A DNA stretch of 5,068 bases from an uncultured Selenomonadales bacterium (lineage in GTDB: Bacteria > Bacillota > Negativicutes > Selenomonadales > Selenomonadaceae). Positions 1-4,515 of this stretch are shown one piece after another; the stretch's first letter is position 1; each line of letters opens with the position of its first letter. The notes under the pieces were generated by a model. The model made no database searches. It was not told the origin of the DNA and saw nothing but the letters and a program-made list of their open reading frames with translations. The DNA is taken from contig CAMZDU010000115.1 in assembly GCA_947305445.1 (NCBI GenBank), positions 1 through 5,068 on the forward strand, written 5' to 3'. A program made the position numbers and the translations under genes.

Positions 1-68
1 CCGCCGTATTGAATTACGAACGCCGCAATAGCAATGCCAATAATCCCCGTGATAATTCTTAAAGCCAA
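1..68 (-). CDS. cdsA: Probable phosphatidate cytidylyltransferase (CDP-diglyceride synthase), N-terminal fragment
   Basis: Only about 22 codons are visible before the left edge cuts the gene. From a TTG at 66-68 the translation begins MALRIITGIIGIAIAAFV and continues with IQYGG. This is a short basic start followed by a hydrophobic first membrane segment, the usual look of a CdsA N-terminus (LR-hydrophobic-TG-hydrophobic). CdsA is a membrane enzyme that makes CDP-diacylglycerol from CTP and phosphatidic acid for phospholipid synthesis. Position supports the call: cdsA normally follows uppS in the pyrH-frr-uppS operon, although here two glycosyltransferase genes intervene. A GTG at 78-80 is in frame, but it lies inside the likely Shine-Dalgarno sequence (AGGAAGTGAT), so I prefer TTG. 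The frame is open back to the TAA at 96-98. The identification rests on a short stretch plus context. Confidence 0.6.
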   Translation of the reverse strand, partial: MALRIITGIIGIAIAAFVIQYG

Positions 69-75
69 GGGGTCA

Positions 76-85
76 ATCACTTCCT
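76..85 (-). promoter_or_regulatory. Extended ribosome binding site of the cdsA-like gene
   Basis: On the minus strand AGGAAGTGAT matches the extended anti-Shine-Dalgarno complement AGGAGGTGAT with one mismatch. It decides the start: the GTG inside it (78-80) would have almost no spacing, while the TTG at 66-68 lies 7 nt past its end. The match is visible; the choice of start is inference. Confidence 0.45.
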
Positions 86-95
86 CAAAAAATTT

Positions 96-1118
96 TTATT
101 GCCGAAGTTGCTCGTCGCAAAGCCGCAAATTTTTTCGCTGCTCGTGGACAAGCGTGCAAAGGTACGCGAACAAAACATCATGTTGCCCAAAATCTTTGGC
201 AAAATTTCGGCGGATAGTCTCGTAAATTTCAACGGGCGAAATTTTTTCGCAGTATCTGTTGATTTGCGCAAAAGTGCGGCCGTTAATCAAGTGATCCAAA
301 ATCGCCAATCGATACTGCGGATTTTGCCGGAAAAAATTTATTTCGCCCATGAAGTCATCAAAAGATTTCAATCCGCTGACGAGCGGGTCAAGCCAAAAAA
401 TTATTTCATGCGCGGGCGTCCTGTCAATTCGCGACAACGAATCGTCCGTAATCCGATTGACGTAAACCGTGTTCGGCACGCGCAAAATTTTTCCCGCGCA
501 GAAAATCAGCTCGCACGTCCAAATATCGTCGTCGGAGATTTTGCACGGTGGGAAAAAAATTTCATGCTCAAGCAAAAGGTCGCGTCTTACGAGTTTGCTC
601 CACGGTGCCACCCAAAATCTGCCGTCCAATATCGCCTGTACGCGCAAAGCCGGGTCGTCGGTCTCAAGCGTCGGCTCCTCAATCAAATTGCCCGTCTGCT
701 CACTGCAGATACGAACTTCGCTGAGGTCGGCTCGCGCACGATAATATTTTTCGCAATAGACAACGTCGGCAGAAAAATTTTCGGCAAGCGTCATGAGTTC
801 TTCCAGCGCGGTCGGCACGAGTAAATCGTCGTTATCCATGTTGAAGACGAATTCACCGCGAGAAAGTTTTAAGCCCTTGTTACGCGGTCGGGCACCGCTA
901 CCGAAATTTTTCGGCGTGCGCGAAAGCTTGAGCCGTCTGCCGAATTTTTTTGCATAATTTTCGACAACGGCAACGGAATTGTCTGTTGAGCAGTCGTCAA
1001 CGACGATAACTTCAAAATTTTGAAACGTCTGCGCCAAAAGACTTTCCAAGCACTCGCCGATAAAATTTTCCGCGTTGTACAGCGGAATGATTACGGAAAT
1101 TGCAGGGAAATTGCTCAT
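96..1118 (-). CDS. Family 2 glycosyltransferase, second of a tandem pair
   Basis: A 340-residue GT-A fold glycosyltransferase that should transfer a sugar from a nucleotide-sugar donor; donor and acceptor cannot be told. The N-terminal domain carries SVIIPLYNAE (8-17), the nucleotide-binding VVDDCSTD (39-46) and the metal-binding DxD-type motif MDNDD (94-98). SDDDIW (195-200) probably holds the acidic catalytic-base residues of the family. The C-terminal part (about 230-340) has no motif I recognise. No signal peptide or membrane segment is seen, so it is probably cytoplasmic or peripheral. The start ATG overlaps the TAA of the upstream paralogue (TAATG), with GGGGAG 8 nt before it, so translation is probably coupled. 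About 73 of the first 100 residues match the upstream paralogue, and similarity falls off after that. Where the paralogue has DADD this protein has DNDD, and GSGARPRN replaces GAAGTPRN, so specificity may differ. Likely role: a surface glycan (LPS, capsule or wall polymer). Confidence 0.9.
   Translation of the reverse strand: MSNFPAISVIIPLYNAENFIGECLESLLAQTFQNFEVIVVDDCSTDNSVAVVENYAKKFGRRLKLSRTPKNFGSGARPRNKGLKLSRGEFVFNMDNDDLLVPTALEELMTLAENFSADVVYCEKYYRARADLSEVRICSEQTGNLIEEPTLETDDPALRVQAILDGRFWVAPWSKLVRRDLLLEHEIFFPPCKISDDDIWTCELIFCAGKILRVPNTVYVNRITDDSLSRIDRTPAHEIIFWLDPLVSGLKSFDDFMGEINFFRQNPQYRLAILDHLINGRTFAQINRYCEKISPVEIYETIRRNFAKDFGQHDVLFAYLCTLVHEQRKNLRLCDEQLRQ
1020..1062. repeat. 43-bp direct repeat, copy in the downstream glycosyltransferase
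   Basis: This stretch is identical base for base to 2069-2111, offset 1049 bp, which is exactly the distance between the two start codons. It encodes the region after SVIIP, including GECLESLLAQTF. A second identical stretch of 19 bp lies at 939-957 and 1988-2006. It is a remnant of the gene duplication rather than a mobile element. Confidence 0.9.
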
Positions 1119-2167
1119 TAAAATTTCTCCCCAAGTTTTCGTTCGATTTCGCTAATCCGTTGTCGTTGATCGGCAATGAATTTTTGTTGTGCGTTTATGA
1201 ACGAGCACAGCAATGCAACCAAAACGTCATGTTCGCCGAGCACTTCTGAAAATTTTTCCCTAATCGCGTCGTAAACTAAAAGCGACGGCTTTTCAGCAGT
1301 TTGATTTTGAAGAAACCTGAAGCTGACTTCGACAAAATAAAACAACATTGCGTAACGGTACTGCGGGTTTTGATTGAAAAACTCCACGCGGCTCAAAATC
1401 TCGTCCAAATTTTTCAAGCCGAGGATAACGGGGTTGAGCCAGAAATTTATTTCGTCCGCGTGTTTTCTTTCGGTGCGAGTTATCGAATTGTCGGACAATC
1501 GAACAATGTACACGGCATTGGGCACGCGCAGAAATTTTTTTGCGTGAAAAACCAAATTCCACGTCCAAATGTCGTCCTCACGATTTTTGATATTCGGAAA
1601 GAAAATTTCGTGCTCCAACAACAAGTCGTGCTTAATCAACTTCAGTCCCGCCGTGACGACGTAAAGATATTGCCGAATTCTATCCAAACGCTCTCGAAAA
1701 TCATCGGGTTCAAAAGTCGGCTTGTCAACTGTCGCTCCAGTCGATTGCGGACAATGAACAACAACTTCGCTGAACTCAAAATCCGTAACGTAATAATTTT
1801 CGCAGTAGACAACTTCAGTGTCGAAATCTTTGGCGAGCGTGTAAAGTTCCTCCAGCGCGGTCAACGTGATTAAATCGTCGGCATCCACAAAAAAAACATA
1901 TTCGCCGTGTGAAAGGAACAGACCTTTGTTGCGGGGAGTACCAGCCGCCCCCGAATTTTTCGATGTGCGCGAGAGCTTCAAACGTCCGCCGAATTTTTTT
2001 GCATAACTTTCGACGATTTCACGGCTTGAATCGGTTGAGCAGTCGTCAACCACAATAACCTCAAAATCTTGAAACGTCTGCGCCAAAAGACTTTCCAAGC
2101 ACTCGCCGATATATTTTTCCGCGTTGTACATCGGAATGATTACTGAGACTGCGGGAGCCTGTGTCAT
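1118..2167 (-). CDS. Family 2 glycosyltransferase, first of a tandem pair
   Basis: A 349-residue GT-A fold glycosyltransferase. The visible order is SVIIPMYNAE (8-17), VVDDCSTD (39-46), TPRNKG (77-82), the metal-binding VDADD (94-98), then REDDIW (196-201), the likely acidic catalytic-base region. The spacing is textbook for family 2 enzymes of surface polysaccharide synthesis. The tail (about 325-349) is charged and heptad-like (QRQRISEIERKLGEKF), possibly a short coiled coil, and is longer than in the downstream paralogue. No membrane segment or signal peptide is seen. The gene starts 12 nt after uppS with a strong AAGGAG 8 nt before the ATG, and ends in a 1-nt overlap with its paralogue. 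It lies between uppS and a cdsA-like gene, so it is probably transcribed from the pyrH promoter with the lipid carrier synthase. Sampled stretches look poorer in G+C than pyrH, frr and uppS. Sugar donor and acceptor are unknown. Confidence 0.92.
   Translation of the reverse strand: MTQAPAVSVIIPMYNAEKYIGECLESLLAQTFQDFEVIVVDDCSTDSSREIVESYAKKFGGRLKLSRTSKNSGAAGTPRNKGLFLSHGEYVFFVDADDLITLTALEELYTLAKDFDTEVVYCENYYVTDFEFSEVVVHCPQSTGATVDKPTFEPDDFRERLDRIRQYLYVVTAGLKLIKHDLLLEHEIFFPNIKNREDDIWTWNLVFHAKKFLRVPNAVYIVRLSDNSITRTERKHADEINFWLNPVILGLKNLDEILSRVEFFNQNPQYRYAMLFYFVEVSFRFLQNQTAEKPSLLVYDAIREKFSEVLGEHDVLVALLCSFINAQQKFIADQRQRISEIERKLGEKF
1127..1132 (-). promoter_or_regulatory. Ribosome binding site of the second glycosyltransferase
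   Basis: GGGGAG on the minus strand ends 8 nt before the ATG at 1118 and lies within the last codons of the preceding gene. The leader GGGGAGAAATTTTAATG is nearly the same as that of the first glycosyltransferase (AAGGAGAAATTTTTATG), so the binding site was apparently copied along with the gene. Confidence 0.8.
2069..2111. repeat. 43-bp direct repeat, copy in the upstream glycosyltransferase
   Basis: Identical to 1020-1062. The copies differ at the bases next to each end (c at 2068 against t at 1019; t at 2112 against a at 1063). Two copies in the same orientation 1049 bp apart could support recombination that would fuse the two glycosyltransferases into one chimeric gene; that consequence is inference. 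Confidence 0.9.
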
Positions 2168-2175
2168 AAAAATTT

Positions 2176-2181
2176 CTCCTT
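2176..2181 (-). promoter_or_regulatory. Ribosome binding site of the first glycosyltransferase
   Basis: AAGGAG on the minus strand, 8 nt before the ATG at 2167. It overlaps the uppS stop codon (TTAAGGAG), which fits translational coupling with uppS. Confidence 0.85.
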
Positions 2182-2926
2182 AACTGTTGACCGCGCCGAA
2201 ACGACGATTGCGTTTGCCGAAGTCGACAAGGGCGTCGACAAATTCTTCGGGCGTGAATTCGGGCCAAGGCGTGTCGGTGAACCAGAATTCGGCGTAGGCA
2301 GCCTGCCACAATAAAAAATTGCTGACGCGCATTTCGCCGCTCGTACGAATCATCAAATCAACCGGCGGTTGCCCTGCGGTATCCAGCTCGTCTTCAAAAA
2401 ATGTGATTGAAATATTTTCGGGCGACAGCTCGCCGCGCTCCACACGCCGCGCCAATTTTTGTGCGGCACGAATGATTTCGTCCTGCCCGCCGTAATCGGC
2501 TGCCACGTTGAATTTGACGCCGGTGTTGTGTTTCATGAGTTCGACGGACTCGCGCATAAGTTTTTGCAAAGCCGGCGCGAAATCTTCCGTGCGGCCGAGA
2601 AATTTTATGCGGACGTTGTTTTGGTGCATTTCGAGTTTCTCGCGTTCCAGATATTCAGAAAACAACTGCATTAAAAAGTCGACCTCGGTATGAGGCCGCT
2701 TCCAATTTTCCGTTGAGAACGCGTAAACAGTCAATGCTTCGAGGTGAAGATTGACCGCCGTCTTCAAGATGTTTTTGAGAGTTTTGACGCCGGCGACGTG
2801 CCCCGCGCTCCGCAAAAGCCCGCGTCCGTTAGCCCAGCGTCCGTTTCCGTCCATTATGATTGCCACGTGCCGCGGCAATTTGTCTTTGTCGACCCGCGCA
2901 AGCAAGTCGCCGTCGCTCGTCCACAT
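2180..2926 (-). CDS. uppS: Isoprenyl transferase, undecaprenyl diphosphate synthase
   Basis: A 248-residue cis-prenyltransferase, normal family length. It adds isopentenyl units in cis to farnesyl diphosphate to make the C55 carrier used for peptidoglycan and other surface polymers, acting at the inner face of the membrane. All family motifs are present: HVAIIMDGNGRWA (20-32) with catalytic Asp26, His43, STENWKRP (71-78), NVAADYGGQDEI (140-151) and RTSGEMRVSNF (194-204), with Glu213 in the following helix as the metal-binding acidic residue. The numbering matches the E. coli enzyme at Asp26, His43 and Glu213. YGGQDE in place of the more common YGGR is a minor variant. The ATG lies 3 nt after the frr stop with only a weak GGAAG upstream, so translation is probably coupled to frr. 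C55 is the expected product length by homology; chain length cannot be proved from sequence. Confidence 0.96.
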   Translation of the reverse strand: MWTSDGDLLARVDKDKLPRHVAIIMDGNGRWANGRGLLRSAGHVAGVKTLKNILKTAVNLHLEALTVYAFSTENWKRPHTEVDFLMQLFSEYLEREKLEMHQNNVRIKFLGRTEDFAPALQKLMRESVELMKHNTGVKFNVAADYGGQDEIIRAAQKLARRVERGELSPENISITFFEDELDTAGQPPVDLMIRTSGEMRVSNFLLWQAAYAEFWFTDTPWPEFTPEEFVDALVDFGKRNRRFGAVNS

Positions 2927-2929
2927 TGG

Positions 2930-3487
2930 TCAAACTTCCATGACTTCTTTTTCTTTGGCAACGCGTGCGCCGTCAACGAGTTTGATATATTTGTCGAGAA
3001 GTTTTTGCATTTCTTCCTGCGCGTCCTTGCGGTCGTCTTCGGTTATCTGCTTGCCCTTTTCGAGCTTTTTGATTGACTCGTTGGCGTCGCGGCGAATATT
3101 GCGCATGGCGACTTTAGCTTCTTCGGCCTTCTTGCCGACGACTTTGACAAGTTCCTTGCGGCGTTCCTGCGTGGGCTGAGGAATTGCCAGACGAAGGACT
3201 GTGCCGTCGCTGTTGGGCGTCAAACCCAAGTCAGATTTTTGAATGGCGCGTTCGATGTCTTTAAGCGAGGTGCGGTCGTAGGGCTTAATCATAATCATGC
3301 GCGGTTCGGGCACAGTGACATTGGCGATTTGGTTAACGGGCGTTGCCGAGCCGTAATAGTCGACCATGACTTTGTCGAGCAGACTGGGTGCGGCGCGTCC
3401 TGCGCGGAGTGTGCCGTAATCTTTTTTGAGGCCGTCGAGAGTTTTGCCGAGCCGATCTTCCGCCGATTTGATAACGTCTGTAGTCAT
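2930..3487 (-). CDS. frr: Ribosome recycling factor
   Basis: A 185-residue protein, the same length as the E. coli factor. With EF-G it splits the post-termination ribosome into subunits in the cytoplasm. The start includes the conserved LRAGRAAPSLLDKV (27-40). The middle beta domain (about 31-104) has GSATPVNQIANVTVPEPR (46-63). Domain I, the long three-helix bundle, resumes at about 105, with RNIRRDAN at 129-136 carrying the arginines (129, 132) important for ribosome binding. The charged C-terminal helix is intact. An AAGGAGG ribosome binding site 8 nt upstream gives strong, probably independent initiation, in keeping with the long 73-nt gap after pyrH. The stop is 3 nt before uppS. Nothing is unusual in the protein. 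Confidence 0.97.
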   Translation of the reverse strand: MTTDVIKSAEDRLGKTLDGLKKDYGTLRAGRAAPSLLDKVMVDYYGSATPVNQIANVTVPEPRMIMIKPYDRTSLKDIERAIQKSDLGLTPNSDGTVLRLAIPQPTQERRKELVKVVGKKAEEAKVAMRNIRRDANESIKKLEKGKQITEDDRKDAQEEMQKLLDKYIKLVDGARVAKEKEVMEV

Positions 3488-3495
3488 TGTAAATG

Positions 3496-3502
3496 CCTCC
3501 TT
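3496..3502 (-). promoter_or_regulatory. Strong ribosome binding site of frr
   Basis: Perfect AAGGAGG on the minus strand, 8 nt from the ATG at 3487. It lies only 5 nt downstream, in the transcript, of the heptanucleotide repeat hairpin at 3508-3566, so folding there could affect access to it. Confidence 0.9.
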
Positions 3503-3507
3503 CTTGC

Positions 3508-3566
3508 AATTAGGAATTAGGAATTAATACAACCGAATCACAATTCCTAATTTCACATTCCTAATT
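3508..3566. repeat. Heptanucleotide tandem and inverted repeat in the pyrH-frr gap
   Basis: The plus strand has AATTAGGAATTAGGAATT at 3508-3525 (period 7, unit ATTAGGA). Its complement-sense version is AATTCCTAATT at 3542-3552 and ATTCCTAATT at 3557-3566. In the transcript 3542-3552 can pair with 3515-3525 (11 bp, 16-nt loop), and 3560-3566 with 3508-3514 across a 7-nt bulge. The last unit overlaps the pyrH stop codon (3561-3563). The stem is A+T rich and followed by GCAAGAAGGAGG rather than a U run, so it is not a classical terminator. It could be a dispersed repeat, an RNA processing or stability site, or chance expansion of a simple repeat. Confidence 0.75.
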
Positions 3567-4268
3567 AACCGTAGTGCCGATTGTCTCGCCGATTGCGGCG
3601 CGATAAATATTTTCGTGATGGTCAATGTTGAACACGACGAGCGGAATATGATTGTCCATGCAAAGGCTGGTCGCCGTGGAATCCATGACGTGCAGTCCCA
3701 TGTTCAAAATGTCGATGTAAGATATTGAGTCGAATTTTTTTGCGTCGGTAAAGCGATTCGGGTCGCAGTCGTAGATACCGTCGGCACCGCGCTTGGCCAT
3801 TAAGATAACGTCCGCTTCGATTTCCGCCGCCCGCAAAGCCGCTGTGGTGTCCGTGGAGAAATACGGATTGCCGGTGCCCGCGCCGAATATGACGACGCGG
3901 CCTTTTTCCAGATGACGAACTGCGCGGCGACGAATGTAAGGCTCGGCAACTTCGCGCATCTCGATTGCCGTCTGCACGCGGGTAAAAACCTTCAGCTGTT
4001 CAAGCGCGTCCTGCAAGGCCAGTGCGTTCATAACCGTGGCTAACATGCCCATGTAATCGGCCGAGGCACGATCCATGCCTTTGGCCGCACCGCTAAGCCC
4101 GCGCCAGATATTTCCGCCGCCGACCACGATTGCAACTTCAAGACCGGCTTCGCGAACTCGTTTAATCTGCCGGGCGATGCTCTCGACCACGGGCGGATAT
4201 ATGCCGAAACTTTTTTCGCCGGCCAGAGCTTCGCCGCTCAACTTCAGAACTACACGTTTATATTTCAT
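3561..4268 (-). CDS. pyrH: Uridylate kinase (UMP kinase)
   Basis: A 235-residue bacterial UMP kinase of the amino acid kinase family, normal length. It phosphorylates UMP to UDP with ATP, a step of pyrimidine nucleotide synthesis, as a cytoplasmic hexamer that in studied species responds to GTP and UTP. Visible motifs: [10 protein letters not shown] (6-15) and [10 protein letters not shown] (48-57) for phosphate and nucleotide binding, [18 protein letters not shown] (65-82), the UMP-binding [19 protein letters not shown] (129-147), DGIYDCDP (163-170) in the ATP-binding part, and [12 protein letters not shown] (195-206). It is the first gene of the minus-strand operon, with its own promoter at 4297-4325. 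In many bacteria rpsB and tsf precede it; here the upstream neighbour is a divergent iorA. The ATG is preceded by GGAGG with a rather long 12-nt spacing. The final codons run into the repeat in the pyrH-frr gap. Confidence 0.97.
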   Translation of the reverse strand: MKYKRVVLKLSGEALAGEKSFGIYPPVVESIARQIKRVREAGLEVAIVVGGGNIWRGLSGAAKGMDRASADYMGMLATVMNALALQDALEQLKVFTRVQTAIEMREVAEPYIRRRAVRHLEKGRVVIFGAGTGNPYFSTDTTAALRAAEIEADVILMAKRGADGIYDCDPNRFTDAKKFDSISYIDILNMGLHVMDSTATSLCMDNHIPLVVFNIDHHENIYRAAIGETIGTTVN

Positions 4269-4280
4269 AAAGTCAAACCG

Positions 4281-4285
4281 CCTCC
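4281..4285 (-). promoter_or_regulatory. Ribosome binding site of pyrH
   Basis: GGAGG on the minus strand (within ACGGAGGCGG), 12 nt before the ATG at 4268. The spacing is longer than the 8 nt seen for the other genes in the operon, but no other in-frame start fits better. Confidence 0.7.
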
Positions 4286-4296
4286 GTTCGCCGCCA

Positions 4297-4325
4297 ATTT
4301 TACAAGTTCAATCATATCCTGTCAA
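4297..4325 (-). promoter_or_regulatory. Sigma70-type promoter of the pyrH operon
   Basis: On the minus strand a perfect TTGACA (4325-4320), a 17-bp spacer and TAAAAT (4302-4297, five of six to consensus). Transcription would start near 4290, giving a leader of about 22 nt that already contains the ribosome binding site. It would drive pyrH, frr, uppS, both glycosyltransferases and the cdsA-like gene, since no terminator is seen among them. No operator is recognised. Confidence 0.8.
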
Positions 4326-4395
4326 TCATTCCGCGTAGGCCGTTTGTCGGTGAATTTTGTGGAGGCCGATGCCCGTAAAAATAAAAATAAATTTG

Positions 4396-4424
4396 TGGCA
4401 AAATTTCATGTTCTGTGCGATAAT
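4396..4424 (+). promoter_or_regulatory. Possible extended -10 promoter of iorA
   Basis: TGCGATAAT (4416-4424) fits an extended -10 element (TGnTATAAT, one mismatch). With a 17-bp spacer the -35 position would be TGGCAA (4396-4401), a poor match, as expected when an extended -10 compensates. Transcription would begin near 4431, leaving a leader of about 85 nt before iorA. This is the best candidate in the region but is not certain. Confidence 0.4.
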
Positions 4425-4439
4425 GATCAAAGTTTGTCA

Positions 4440-4477
4440 TTGCCGCGCATGTTACGGCGCGGAGCTTTCAGCGGCAA
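4440..4477 (+). other. Alternative hairpins in the iorA leader
   Basis: TTGCCGC (4440-4446) is the exact complement of GCGGCAA (4471-4477). Inside this, CCGCGC (4443-4448) can instead pair with GCGCGG (4457-4462) across an 8-nt loop. The two stems share bases 4443-4446, so they exclude each other. No known riboswitch or leader-peptide pattern is recognised and no U run follows, so function is uncertain. Confidence 0.35.
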
Positions 4478-4502
4478 CGCATGAATCACGCACAAAATTT
4501 TT

Positions 4503-4507
4503 GGGAG
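4503..4507 (+). promoter_or_regulatory. Ribosome binding site of iorA
   Basis: GGGAG ends 8 nt before the ATG at 4516, the same spacing as most genes here. It fixes the start at 4516 rather than at upstream in-frame codons such as TTG 4357 or ATG 4369. Confidence 0.75.
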
Positions 4508-4515
4508 ATGTTTTG

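Noticed and set aside
99..824. A 241-codon plus-strand open frame opposite the second glycosyltransferase, and a similar 190-codon one at 1301-1873 opposite the first
   Set aside because: They mirror each other only because the sense genes are paralogues. They lack ribosome binding sites, their products resemble no family I know, and the sense proteins carry all glycosyltransferase motifs.
1020..2111. The 43-bp repeats as ends of a mobile element
   Set aside because: They lie at the same position inside two paralogous genes, share a constant offset with the rest of the alignment, and bound no transposase.
2744..3179. Plus-strand open frames of 110 and 142 codons opposite uppS and frr
   Set aside because: They are antisense shadows of two strongly conserved genes, with no ribosome binding site and low-complexity Ser/Leu/Phe-rich products.
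3508..3566. Rho-independent terminator between pyrH and frr
   Set aside because: The stem is almost all A-T and is followed by GCAAGAAGGAGG rather than a U run, and frr has no visible promoter of its own.
4337..4368. AGGCCG direct repeats (4337-4342 and 4363-4368) as an operator between pyrH and iorA
   Set aside because: Six-base repeats 26 bp apart are expected by chance, and neither overlaps a promoter element.
4357..4515. In-frame N-terminal extension of iorA from TTG 4357 or ATG 4369
   Set aside because: The extra residues do not resemble IorA. The family starts at about the ATG at 4516, which has a well-spaced GGGAG, and the likely promoter lies within the extension.
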